Shown: one piece after another, positions 51,625 through 60,738 of the stretch
Numbering within the stretch: the first letter of the stretch is position 1
Layout: the number at the start of each line of letters is the position of its first letter
Made by a program: the position numbers and the translations under genes
The notes under the pieces: generated by a model
The model's database searches: none
What the model was told of the DNA's origin: nothing
Seen by the model: the letters and a program-made list of their open reading frames with translations, nothing else
DNA from: JAOUEA01 sp963825685
GTDB taxonomy: Bacteria; Actinomycetota; UBA4738; HRBIN12
NCBI GenBank assembly: GCA_963825685.1
Contig: CAWGUD010000033.1
Location: 62,001-126,000 of the forward strand
Reading direction: 5' to 3'
DNA: 64,000 bases

Positions 51625-54306
51625 GTGACCCCTTCGAAGGCCAGCGCCGCGACGGCAGGGTCCGGCGACACCCCTCGGCGGATGTTCCTGCTCGACGGGC
51701 ACTCGCTCGCGTACCGCGCCTTCTTCGCCCTGCCGCCCACGCTCGCGACCTCGAGCGGCACGCTCACGAACGCCGTCTACGGGTTCACGAGCATGGTGAT
51801 CAAGCTGCTCGCCGAGGAGACGCCCGACCTGATCGCGGTCTTCTTCGATGCGGGCAAGCCGACGGTGCGGCTGGCCAAGGACGCCGACTACAAGGCCGGG
51901 CGCCGCGAGACCCCCCAGGACTTCACGTCGCAGCTCGGCCTGATCGAGGAGGTGCTCGAGGCGATGCGGATCCCGGTGCTGCGCATCGCCGACGGCAACG
52001 AGGCCGACGACGCGATCGGCACGCTCGCGCTGCGGGCCCACGAGCAGGGCGTCGACGCCACGATCGTCACGGCCGACCGCGACTTCTTCCAGCTCGTGCG
52101 CCCCGGCGTCACCGTGATGTTCAACCGCAAGGGCATCAGCGACATCGTCCGCTACGACGAGGAGGCCGTCACCGAGCGCTACGGCATCACGCCCGCGCAG
52201 TACCTCGACTTCGTGGCGCTGAAGGGCGACACGAGCGACAACATCCCCGGGGTGCCGGGCGTCGGCGACAAGACCGCCGCGAAGCTCGTGAACCAGTTCG
52301 GCACCGTCGAGGAGCTCGTCGCGAACACCGACATGCTGAAGGGCAAGCAGAAGGAGAACGTCGAGGCCTCGGCCGGCCGGCTCGGCCTCAACAAGGAGCT
52401 CGCGCGCATCGACACCGACCTCGAGCTGCCGGTCGACCCCGACGACTGCGTGATGGGGGAGTGGGACACCGACGAGGTGCGCCGGCTCTTCACCTCGCTC
52501 GAGTTCCGCTCGCTGTTCGACCGGCTGCAGGAGATCGGCAACGTCAAGCCCAAGGTCGACGTCGCCGAGCTCGACCTGCGCGAGGTGACGGCCGACGAGC
52601 TGCCGGCGATCTGGGGCGGGGCGGCGCCGGTGGGGGTGCAGCTCGACGCCGACGACGACGCCGTGCGCGGCGTCGCCCTGTCGGCGGGCGGGGCTCAGGC
52701 CGCCTACGCCCCGCTCGAGGGCGTCGATCCGCTCGGGTCGTTCCTCGCCGACCCCGGCGCGCCGAAGTGGACGCATGACGCCAAGGCGCTCGAGCGGGTC
52801 GCGCTGCGGTCGGGCGGCTCGATCGACGGCGTCGCGTTCGACACGATGCTCGCGGGCTACCTGCTCGACCCGGCGTCGGCCGACTATCCGCTGCGTGGGC
52901 TCGCCGAGACCTACCTCGGCGCGGACGTGCTCGGGGCGGTCGAGGGGGAAGAGGCCGAGGAGGGGCAACTGTTCGCCGACGCGTCGTGGCGCACCGTCGC
53001 CGCCGAGGCCGCGGCGATCGCCCTGCTCGCTCCCGTGATGGAGGAGCGCATCGAGCAGCAGGGTCTCCGGTCGCTCCTCGACGACGTCGAGCTGCCGCTC
53101 TCGTCGGTGCTCGCCCGCATGGAAGCCCGCGGCATCCGCCTCGACGTCGACTACCTCGAGGAGATGGGGGAGTCGGTCCGCGACCGCATGGCCACGCTGA
53201 AGGCCGAGGTCTACACGCAGGCCGGCGAGGAGTTCAACCTCAACTCGCCACCGCAGCTGCGGAAGATCCTCTACGACCAGCTCGGCCTGCAACCCGGGAA
53301 GAAGACCCCCAAAGGGGAGCTCTCGACCGACGCGAGCGTGCTCGAGAAGCTCCGCGACGCGCATCCGATCGTCGACGCGCTGCTGTCATGGCGCGAGCTC
53401 GACAAGCTGAACTCGACGTACCTCGAGGCGTTGCCTCGCCTCGTCGATCCGCGCGACGGCCGCGTGCACACGACGTTCGTGCAGACCTCAGCCGCGACCG
53501 GACGGCTCTCCTCGACGAACCCGAACCTGCAGAACGTGCCGATCCGCACCGAGCTCGGCCGCCAGATCCGCCGGGCGTTCGTGCCGGGCGGCGAGGACCA
53601 GGTGCTGCTCGTGCTCGACTACTCCCAGATCGAGCTCCGCATCCTGGCGCATCTGTCGGGGGACGAGGGCCTGCGCACGGCGTTCGAGAGCGGCGAGGAC
53701 ATCCATACGGCGACCGCCGCCCGCGTGTTCGACCTGCCGCTCGACGCGGTCGACCCGGGCTCGCGCTCGAGAGCCAAGATGGTGAACTACGGCCTGGCCT
53801 ACGGCATGAACGCGTGGGGGCTCGCGCAGCGCCTCGATATCGCGCCCGACGAGGCGCAGGAGATCATGGACGCCTACTTCACGTCGTTCCCCGCGATCCG
53901 CGAGTACCTCGACCGCCAGGTGGGACACGCGACGGTCGAGGGCTTCACCGAGACGATCCTCGGCCGGCGGCGCTACATCCCCGAGCTGCAGGCCGCGAAC
54001 CCCCGCGTGCGCGACCTCGGCCGGCGCCAGGCGTTGAACGCCCCGATCCAGGGGAGCGCGAGCGACGTCTTCAAGGTCGCGATGATCCAGGTCGACGCGG
54101 CGCTCCGTGAGCAGCCCGGCCTCGACTGCCGCATGCTGCTCACCGTGCACGACGAGCTCGTCTTCGAGGTCCCGCGGTCCAACGTCGAGGCGGCGGCCGC
54201 GCTCGTGCAGGAGCGCATGGAGCACGCGGTCGAGCTCGAGGTGCCGCTCCAGGCCGACGTCGGCTGGGGCACGAACTGGTCCGACGCCGCCCCCGCCGGC
54301 CACTGA
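51625..54306 (+). CDS. polA: DNA polymerase I
   Basis: An 893-residue PolA. The N-terminal 5'-3' exonuclease (FLLDGHSLAYRAFF, DADYKAGRRETP, TADRDFFQLV, GDTSDNIPGVPGVGDKTA) is complete. The middle domain has the proofreading fold but lost its carboxylates: VGVQLDADD replaces the DxE motif and VAAEAAAIALL the AAEDAD-type motif, so 3'-5' exonuclease activity is not expected, as in other actinobacteria. The polymerase domain has RLSSTNPNLQNVPIRTE, LDYSQIELRILAHLSGD, RSRAKMVNYGLAYGM and LTVHDELVFEVP. GTG start, probably leaderless. Confidence 0.96.
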   Translation: MTPSKASAATAGSGDTPRRMFLLDGHSLAYRAFFALPPTLATSSGTLTNAVYGFTSMVIKLLAEETPDLIAVFFDAGKPTVRLAKDADYKAGRRETPQDFTSQLGLIEEVLEAMRIPVLRIADGNEADDAIGTLALRAHEQGVDATIVTADRDFFQLVRPGVTVMFNRKGISDIVRYDEEAVTERYGITPAQYLDFVALKGDTSDNIPGVPGVGDKTAAKLVNQFGTVEELVANTDMLKGKQKENVEASAGRLGLNKELARIDTDLELPVDPDDCVMGEWDTDEVRRLFTSLEFRSLFDRLQEIGNVKPKVDVAELDLREVTADELPAIWGGAAPVGVQLDADDDAVRGVALSAGGAQAAYAPLEGVDPLGSFLADPGAPKWTHDAKALERVALRSGGSIDGVAFDTMLAGYLLDPASADYPLRGLAETYLGADVLGAVEGEEAEEGQLFADASWRTVAAEAAAIALLAPVMEERIEQQGLRSLLDDVELPLSSVLARMEARGIRLDVDYLEEMGESVRDRMATLKAEVYTQAGEEFNLNSPPQLRKILYDQLGLQPGKKTPKGELSTDASVLEKLRDAHPIVDALLSWRELDKLNSTYLEALPRLVDPRDGRVHTTFVQTSAATGRLSSTNPNLQNVPIRTELGRQIRRAFVPGGEDQVLLVLDYSQIELRILAHLSGDEGLRTAFESGEDIHTATAARVFDLPLDAVDPGSRSRAKMVNYGLAYGMNAWGLAQRLDIAPDEAQEIMDAYFTSFPAIREYLDRQVGHATVEGFTETILGRRRYIPELQAANPRVRDLGRRQALNAPIQGSASDVFKVAMIQVDAALREQPGLDCRMLLTVHDELVFEVPRSNVEAAAALVQERMEHAVELEVPLQADVGWGTNWSDAAPAGH

Positions 54307-54321
54307 GGGCCGGCTCGCCGA

Positions 54322-54351
54322 TTGACGGCGTTTCCGCTGGACACCTACCCT
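54322..54351 (+). promoter_or_regulatory. Promoter of rpsA
   Basis: TTGACG (54322-54327) and TACCCT (54346-54351) with an 18-base spacer lie about 90 bases upstream of the rpsA ATG, which has GGAAGGAG upstream. Confidence 0.55.
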
Positions 54352-54440
54352 GTGCGTGGCCGTGGGTTCGCTCGCGTGCCACTCGCACAATCCCAAACCG
54401 CGAGTGGTGAGCCCCGCGCGCCGGAAGGAGACCGACCACG

Positions 54441-56183
54441 ATGAGTGACGAGACGACGGTCGCCCCCGAGGCGACCGAGACCGAAGCGGCCCCTGAGGCC
54501 TCCACCGCGGAGGTTCCCGCCGCTGACTCCACCACCCCCGAAGCCGTGCCCGCCGAGCCGGCGCCGGCACCGATCGAGCCGCGGCCTGCCGCGAACGCCG
54601 CATCGGCTCCGCCGCCGCCCGCCGACGGCAAGGACTACACGCCCGAGGAACTGATCCAGGCGCTCGAGGCGTCGTTCCACGACTTCGGCGACGGCGACAT
54701 CGTCGAGGGCGACGTCGTGAAGATCGACCGCGACGAGGTGCTGCTCGACATCGGCTACAAGAGCGAGGGCGTGATCCCGAGCAAGGAGCTCTCGATCCGC
54801 CACGACGTCGACCCGAACGAGGTCGTGAAGGTCGGCGATCACATCGAGGCCCTGGTCCTGCAGAAGGAAGACAAAGAGGGCCGCCTGATCCTGTCGAAGA
54901 AGCGCGCGCAGTACGAGCGCGCCTGGGGTCGCATCGAAGAGGTCATGAACTCGGGCCAGACGATCAAGGGTCCGGTGATCGAGGTCGTGAAGGGCGGGTC
55001 TGATCCTCGACATCGGCCTTCGCGGGTTCCTGCCGGCATCGCTCGTCGACCTGCGGCGCGTGCGCGACCTCCACCCGTTCGTCGGCACCGAGCTCGAGGC
55101 GAAGATCATCGAGCTCGACCGCAACCGCAACAACGTCGTGCTGAGCGCGTCGCGCCTTCCTCGAGGAGTCGCAGAGCGAGGGCCGCAAGAAGTTCCTCGA
55201 AGGACTGCAGAAGGGCGAGCGGCGCAAGGGCACGGTCAGCTCGATCGTGAACTTCGGCGCGTTCGTCGACCTCGGCGGCGTCGACGGCCTCGTGCACGTC
55301 AGCGAGCTGAGCTGGAAGCACGTCGACCATCCCCAGGAGGTCGTCACGGTCGGCCAGGAGGTCGAGGTCGAGGTGCTCGACGTCGACCTCGAGCGCGAGC
55401 GCGTCTCGCTCTCCCTCAAGGCCACCCAGGAGGACCCCTGGAAGGAGTTCGAGCGCACGTCGCAGGCGGGCGCGATCATCTCCGGGCAGGTCACGAAGCT
55501 CGTGCCGTTCGGTGCGTTCGTGCGCGTCGCCCAGGGCATCGAGGGCCTCGTGCACATCTCCGAGATCAGCCACGAGCACGTCGACACGCCGGAGTCGGTG
55601 CTGTCGGTGGGCGACGAGGTGCAGGTGAAGGTGATCGACGTCGATGTGTCGCGCAGGCGCGTGAGCCTGTCGATGCGTCAGGTGTCGGCGCCGCCGCCGC
55701 GCGAGCCCGAGATCAAGGCCGAGCCCGAGCAGCGGCGCGAGCCGGTGCCCGAGATGGTCTCCACGATCCAGATCCCCGACGACATCCTGGCCGCCGTCGC
55801 CGAGGCCGACGCGGCCCGGGAGACGGAGCCCGAGCCCGCCGTCGCCGGCGCCCGCTCCCGCTCCCGCGGAGCCCGAGGTCGCTCAGGCTGAGGACGCGAT
55901 CGCCGAGGCGGTCGAGGAGGCCGTCGAGGTCGCCGTCGCCGAAGCGGTCGTCGAGGAGGCGATCGAGGAGACACAGGTCGAGGAGGCGGTCGACGTCGCC
56001 GTCGCCGAGGCGGCCGTCGACGACGCGATCGTCGCGGAGGCCGAGGGCGACACCGCCACGGCCGAGGCCGACGTCGCCGTCGCCGAGGAGGCCGTCGAGG
56101 CTGCCGAGGAGGCCGCCGACGAGGAGGTCTCGCTCGAGGCGATCCTCGAAGACCTCAAGCGGCGCGAGGGCCGCTCCGAGTAG
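54441..56183 (+). CDS. rpsA: 30S ribosomal protein S1 (three frame breaks)
   Basis: S1 unwinds and delivers mRNA to the 30S subunit. A ~65-residue acidic Pro/Ala/Thr-rich N-terminus precedes four S1 repeats (starting DIVEGDVVKIDRDEVLLDIG; TIKGPVIEVVKGG-LILDIG; RRKGTVSSIVNFGAFVDLG; AIISGQVTKLVPFGAFV). A long tail follows, dominated by Glu, Ala and Val (EAVEEAVEVAVAEAVVEEA and similar), ending SLEAILEDLKRREGRSE. Frames change by +1 near 54997, 55147 and 55846. Removing three bases gives a continuous ~579-residue protein, so these look like sequencing insertions. The acidic tail is unusually long. Confidence 0.9.
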
Positions 56184-56211
56184 GGGCGGCGCGGCCGGCC
56201 GGCGGTACGAC

Positions 56212-56820
56212 GTGCTGCTGGTCGGCCTCACGGGCGGCATCGGATCGGGGAAGTCGACGGTCGCCCGCATGCTCGCGGCGCGCGGCGCGGTGGTCCTCGA
56301 CGCCGACGTGCTCGCGCGCGAAGCCGTCGAACCCGGCACGTCCGGGTTCGACGCCGTGGTCGCTCGCTTCGGCGACGACGTGCTCGGCCCCGACGGCTCC
56401 CTCGACCGTCACGCGCTCGCATCGATCGTCTTCGCCGACGACGTGGCGCGCGTCGACCTCGAGGCGATCGTGCACCCGGCGGTCCGGCGGGCGATCGCCG
56501 CGGCGGTGGCGGCGCACGCCGACACCGACGACGTGGTGGTGGTCGATTCCCCCCTGCTGATCGAGACGGGCGCGCACGAAGGCTTCCCCGTCGTCGTGGT
56601 CGTGGCGGCGGCCGCCGACGCACGCGTCGCCCGGCTCGTCGAACGCGGCATGGCCGAGGCCGACGTCCGGGCCAGGATGGCCGCCCAGATGCCCCTCGAG
56701 GAGAAGGTGGCGATCGCCGACGTGGTCGTCGACAACGACGGCACCGAGGCCGACCTCGAGGCACGGGTCGACCGGCTCTGGTCGGATCTGCGTGCCCGAG
56801 CCCTATCATCGCCGGCGTGA
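56212..56820 (+). CDS. coaE: Dephospho-CoA kinase CoaE
   Basis: A 202-residue P-loop kinase catalysing the last step of coenzyme A synthesis. Walker A GLTGGIGSGKSTVARML, then VLDADVLAREAVEPG with the catalytic Asp, FADDVARVDLEAIVHPAVRRAI, VVVDSPLLIETG and a C-terminal VVDNDGTEADLEARVD. The GTG at 56212 is chosen because conservation starts immediately after it; no clear ribosome-binding site is seen. rpsA-coaE adjacency is common in actinobacteria. Confidence 0.93.
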   Translation: MLLVGLTGGIGSGKSTVARMLAARGAVVLDADVLAREAVEPGTSGFDAVVARFGDDVLGPDGSLDRHALASIVFADDVARVDLEAIVHPAVRRAIAAAVAAHADTDDVVVVDSPLLIETGAHEGFPVVVVVAAAADARVARLVERGMAEADVRARMAAQMPLEEKVAIADVVVDNDGTEADLEARVDRLWSDLRARALSSPA

Positions 56821-56827
56821 GGACGAC

Positions 56828-57529
56828 GTGAGGTTCCGGGCCGTGCTCTTCGATGCGGGGGAGACCCTGGTGCATCCGTCGCCGTCGTTCCCCGAGCTGT
56901 TCTCCCGGATCGTGCGCGACGCCGGCCACGAGCGCGAGCCCGACGCGGTGCTCGAGGCGAGCGCCACCGTGCTCCGTCGCTTCAGCGAGGCGTCGCGCGA
57001 CGGCGATCTGTGGACCCTCACGCCCGAGGCCTCGCGCGCGTTCTGGCTCGGGGTGTACGAGCGCATGCTGGCGTCGCTCGGCCTCCCCTCCGCCGACGGC
57101 CTGCGCGAGACGCTCTACGAGGGGTTCACCGATCTCGGCAACTACGCCCTGTTCGACGACGTGCCCGAGACGCTCGACGGTCTCGCCGATGCGGGCATCA
57201 CGCTCGGCATCGTGTCGAACTTCGAGGCCTGGCTCGAGGACCTGCTCGCCGCGCTCGGGGTGCGAGAGCGGTTCCCGGTGCGCGTGATCAGCGGCATCGA
57301 GGGCGTGGAGAAGCCCGACCCCCGCATCTACCGCCTGGCGCTCGAGCGAGCCGGAGCGTCGGCGGGCGAGGTGGCGTTCGTGGGGGACAACCCGGAGTTC
57401 GACGTCGTTCCTCCCGAGGCCCTCGGCATGTTCCCGGTGCTGATCGATCGACGTCAGCGGCATCCGGAGCACCCGGGGGCTCGCATCACCGACCTGCGAG
57501 CCCTCGTGCGCGTGCTGGAGGCGGCGTGA
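56828..57529 (+). CDS. HAD-superfamily hydrolase
   Basis: A 233-residue HAD hydrolase. Motif I is VLFDAGETL (nucleophile Asp; the usual second Asp is Gly, a known variant), motif II GIVSNFE, motif III GVEKPDPRIYRLAL with the Lys, and motif IV FVGDNPEFDVVPPEALG. A helical cap (residues ~20-95) makes it a class I HAD of the phosphoglycolate phosphatase-like group. Substrate unknown. GTG 56828 lies seven bases after the coaE stop; an upstream in-frame ATG at 56792 lies inside coaE. It overlaps the next gene by four bases. Confidence 0.88.
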   Translation: MRFRAVLFDAGETLVHPSPSFPELFSRIVRDAGHEREPDAVLEASATVLRRFSEASRDGDLWTLTPEASRAFWLGVYERMLASLGLPSADGLRETLYEGFTDLGNYALFDDVPETLDGLADAGITLGIVSNFEAWLEDLLAALGVRERFPVRVISGIEGVEKPDPRIYRLALERAGASAGEVAFVGDNPEFDVVPPEALGMFPVLIDRRQRHPEHPGARITDLRALVRVLEAA

Positions 57530-57894
57530 CGGACAGGATCTTCGACGTGGGACAGGCCGAGGCCGCGCTGCCGATGCTCCGCGATCTGCTGCCGAGGGTC
57601 CGCGACGCGCGACGCGCGCTGGTCGAGGCGAGCGAGCGGATCACCGCGGCCGTCGAGGTCGACGGCGGCGGGGTCTCTGGCTCCGACTGGTTCACCGCCC
57701 AGGAGCACCTGCGCGCCGACCTCACGACCCTGGCCGAGGAAGGCATCCTGCTCCGCGATCCCGAGATGGGTCTCGTGGACTTCCCGGCCGAACGTGACGG
57801 CAGGCGGGTCTTCCTGTGCTGGCGCCTCGGCGAGGCCTCGGTGGCGTGGTTCCACGAGGAGCACACGGGGTTCTCGAGGAGGCAGCCGCTGTGA
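57526..57894 (+). CDS. DUF2203 family protein
   Basis: A 122-residue DUF2203 protein. FDVGQAEAALPMLRDLLPRVRDARRAL forms a long N-terminal helix, and the C-terminal LRDPEMGLVDFPAERDGRRVFLCWRLGE and VAWFHEEHTGFSRRQPL are the family's conserved part. Function unknown; the charged and Trp/His-rich C-terminus is conserved in the family. GTG start overlapping the HAD stop; its stop overlaps the following GTG, so these three genes are coupled. Confidence 0.85.
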   Translation: MTDRIFDVGQAEAALPMLRDLLPRVRDARRALVEASERITAAVEVDGGGVSGSDWFTAQEHLRADLTTLAEEGILLRDPEMGLVDFPAERDGRRVFLCWRLGEASVAWFHEEHTGFSRRQPL

Positions 57895-58947
57895 ACCCTG
57901 ACCGACGCTCCCGGCCCGTGGTCGTGGTCATGGGCGTCGATGCCGAGTCACCCCTTCCGGGCATCGACGACGGCGAACGAGGTGGCCGAGCTGCGCTTCG
58001 CACCCGATCTCGACGAGCTGTCGCGTCTGCTCCCGGAGGCCGACGCGCTCTTCGTCTGGCGACTCGATCCGACATGGCTGCCGGGGCTCTGGCCCGTCCC
58101 GGGTCGCATGCGATGGATCCAGACGGCGTCGGCGGGGGTCGACGCGCTCCTGTTCCCCGAGCTGATCGAGAGCGACGTCGTGGTGACGAACGCCGCCGGC
58201 GTCTTCGACGAACCGATCGCCGAGTGGGTGATCGGGGCCATGCTCGCCTTCACCACCGGACTGCACACCTCGATCGTCGACCAGCAGCGACGCGAGTGGA
58301 CGTCCGGACGCACGACCGAGCGGCTCGAGGGCGCGCGGCTCGTGGTCGTCGGCCCCGGCCCGATCGGCCGGGCCACGGCCACCCGGGCGCTCGCCCTGGG
58401 GATGTCGGTCGCCCTCGTCGGCCGGCAACCGCGCCGCCATGAGACGTTCGGCGATGTGCTCGGCGTCGACCAGCTCCACCGCGCGCTCACCGACGCCGAC
58501 CACGTGCTCGACGCTCTCCCGTTGACGGAGCAGACCCGCGGCCTGTTCGATGCCGCCGCCTTCGCGGCGATGCCGCCGCGCGCCCGCTTCTACAACGTCG
58601 GGCGCGGGGGCACGGTCGACGAGCCCGCGCTCGTGGAGGCGCTGCGGGCCGGCACGATCGCGGGAGCGGCCCTCGACGTCTTCGCGACCGAGCCGTTGCC
58701 GGCCGAGAGCCCGCTCTGGGCGATGCCGAACGTGATCGTCTCGCCCCACATCAGCGGCGACGTCGAGGGGTGGGAGGACCGGGTGGTCTCGGTCTTCCTC
58801 GACAACGTCCGCAGGTTCGCCGAGGGCGAGCCGCTCGAGAACGTCGTCGACAAGGAAGCCGGCCACGGCACGGGCGAGCCGCCCGCGAGCGGAGGGCGCG
58901 GTCTGCCGCCGGGCCCGGCCCCGCCCGCCGACCGGGTCGATGAGTGA
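57891..58947 (+). CDS. D-isomer 2-hydroxyacid dehydrogenase family protein (frame break near 57971)
   Basis: About 351 residues after correction. The first ~28 residues (RPVVVVMGVDAESPLPGIDD) are in one frame; after one extra base near 57971 (GACGACG[G]CG) the frame continues NEVAELRFAPDLDELSRLLPEADALF. The NAD-binding domain has LVVVGPGPIGRATATRALALGM; catalytic residues are in GRGGTVDEPAL (Arg) and NVIVSPHISGD (His). This resembles glyoxylate/hydroxypyruvate reductase-like enzymes of the D-2-hydroxyacid group. Substrate undetermined. Confidence 0.88.
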
Positions 58948-59848
58948 CCGGGTGATCGACGTCCGGGGCCTGCGCATGGCCTACGGCGACGTGGAGGCCG
59001 TCCGGGGCATCGACCTGCACGTCGACCGTGGTGAGGTGTTCGCGCTGCTCGGACCGAACGGCGCCGGCAAGACGACCACGGTCGAGATCCTCGAGGGGTA
59101 CCGCAGGCGCAGCGGCGGCGAGGTGAGCGTCCTCGGCGCGGACCCCGCATCCGGCGGCGCCGAGCAGAAGCGTCGGATCGGCATCGTGCTGCAGTCGACC
59201 GGGGTCGACCCCTTCCTCACGGTCCGAGAGACCGTCGAGCAGTACGCGGGCTACTACCCGTCGCCGCGCGACGTCGACGAGGTGATCGAGCTCGTGGGGC
59301 TCGCCGAGAAGCGCACCACCCGCGTGAACAAGCTCTCGGGCGGGCAGCAGCGCCGGCTCGACGTGGCGGTGGCCCTCGCCGGCGACCCCGAGCTGCTCTT
59401 CCTCGACGAGCCGACGACGGGCTTCGACCCGAACGCGAGGCGCAACGCGTGGGAGATCGTGAGCAACCTCGTCGAGATCGGCAAGACCGTCTTCCTCACG
59501 ACGCACTTCATGGACGAGGCGCAGGTCCTCGCCCACCGGGTGGCGGTGATCGCGCGGGGCGAGATCGTGGCCGAGGGCACGCCGGACACGATCGCCGGGC
59601 GCGATCGCATGCTCGCCCGCGTGCGCTACCGCCCTCCCGAGGGTGCGCCACCGCTCCCCGAGTGGGGACAGGTCGCCGAGCCCGACGGCTCGTTCACGCT
59701 CCGCACCCAGGACGCGACCACGACCGTGCACGAGGTCACCGGATGGGCGTTGGAGCGCGGGTTCACCTTCGACGTGCTCGAGGTCTCCGTGCCGAGCCTC
59801 GAGGACGTCTACCTCGAGCTCACCGGCGACGACGTGGGGACAGCGTGA
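58940..59848 (+). CDS. ABC-2 type transporter ATP-binding protein
   Basis: A 302-residue DrrA/CcmA-type ATPase. Walker A GPNGAGKTTTVE, Q-loop IGIVLQSTGVDPFLTV, signature LSGGQQRRLDVAVAL, Walker B PELLFLDEPTTGFDP, H-loop TTHFMDEAQVLAHRV, and a ~75-residue C-terminal regulatory domain. With the next gene it forms a minimal exporter, likely for a drug, lipid or polysaccharide. ATG overlaps the dehydrogenase 3' end by eight bases and the stop overlaps the permease GTG. Confidence 0.93.
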   Translation: MSDRVIDVRGLRMAYGDVEAVRGIDLHVDRGEVFALLGPNGAGKTTTVEILEGYRRRSGGEVSVLGADPASGGAEQKRRIGIVLQSTGVDPFLTVRETVEQYAGYYPSPRDVDEVIELVGLAEKRTTRVNKLSGGQQRRLDVAVALAGDPELLFLDEPTTGFDPNARRNAWEIVSNLVEIGKTVFLTTHFMDEAQVLAHRVAVIARGEIVAEGTPDTIAGRDRMLARVRYRPPEGAPPLPEWGQVAEPDGSFTLRTQDATTTVHEVTGWALERGFTFDVLEVSVPSLEDVYLELTGDDVGTA

Positions 59849-60651
59849 GCGCGCCGACGCAGGTGCTGCGACAGTTCCGCTTCACGAACCTCGCGTTCTG
59901 GCGCAACCCGGCGTCGGCGTTCTTCACGTTCGCGTTCCCCCTGCTGTTCCTCGTGATCTTCACGTCGCTCCTGGGCGGGAACGACGTGACCCTGCAGGGC
60001 ACCGACCTCGCGCAGTCGCAGTACTTCGTGATCGCGATGGCCGCGTTCGGCGTGATCTCCGCGTGCTACACGAACATCGCGATCTCCACGGTGTTCAACC
60101 GCGACGCGGGCATCCTCAAGCGCCTGCGCGGCACGCCCCTGCCGGGCGGCGCCTACCTCGCCGCGCGCGTGCTCCACGGCATGGTCGTCGGAGCGATCCT
60201 CGTGGTCATCACGATGACGTTCGGCACGCTCGTCTACGACGCTCCGATCCCGACCGGCATGGCCGCCGTCGAGTTCCTGCTCACGTTCCTCATCGGGTCG
60301 CTCTCGTTCGCCGCGCTCGCCCTCGCGTTCACGGCGGCCGTGCCCAACGCCGACGCCGCCCCGCCGCTCGTGAACGCCTCGATCCTGCCGCTGCTGTTCC
60401 TGTCGGGCATCTTCATCCCGCTCGGCGACCAGGCCCCGGCATGGATGCGCACGATCGCGAACGCCTTCCCCGTCAAGCCGTTCGCCGACGCCCTCTTCGG
60501 CAGCGCGTTCAGCGACGTCGCGGTGCGGACGCCGGCCGGGCCCGTGTTCCCGTTCGCCTTCGCCTGGTCCGACCTCGCGGTCGTGGCCGCATGGGGGCTC
60601 GCCGGCCTCCTGCTCGCCGTCCGGTTCTTCAGCTGGGAACCGCGGAAGTAG
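59845..60651 (+). CDS. ABC-2 type transporter permease
   Basis: A 268-residue ABC-2 permease with six predicted transmembrane helices. The first is at AFFTFAFPLLFLVIFTSLLG and the C-terminal signature region is NASILPLLFLSGIFIPLGDQAPAWMRTIANAFPVKPFADAL. LRGTPLPGGAYLAARVLHGM is the coupling region typical of the DrrB type. It starts at GTG 59845, coupled to the ATPase gene. The exported substrate cannot be inferred. Confidence 0.92.
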   Translation: MSAPTQVLRQFRFTNLAFWRNPASAFFTFAFPLLFLVIFTSLLGGNDVTLQGTDLAQSQYFVIAMAAFGVISACYTNIAISTVFNRDAGILKRLRGTPLPGGAYLAARVLHGMVVGAILVVITMTFGTLVYDAPIPTGMAAVEFLLTFLIGSLSFAALALAFTAAVPNADAAPPLVNASILPLLFLSGIFIPLGDQAPAWMRTIANAFPVKPFADALFGSAFSDVAVRTPAGPVFPFAFAWSDLAVVAAWGLAGLLLAVRFFSWEPRK

Positions 60652-60738
60652 CGCGACCCCCTGCTAGGCTCCGGACCCTGGGCACGAGGCGGTGGATCGC
60701 CTGCCCGGGGACGTCACGAACGAGGGGGAAGAGGCGCG

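Noticed and set aside
14420..55850. Many shift sites contain a short palindrome (GATC, CCATGG, TCCGGA, GCCGGC, TGCA), suggesting methylation-linked base-calling errors
   Set aside because: The inserted base cannot be fixed uniquely, and 4-6 base palindromes are frequent in GC-rich DNA. Too few sites to claim enrichment.
55880..56140. Repetitive GCCGAGGCG-like sequence in the rpsA tail, considered as a CRISPR or minisatellite
   Set aside because: Units vary in length and sequence and simply encode Glu, Ala and Val codons in frame; there are no conserved repeats with unique spacers.
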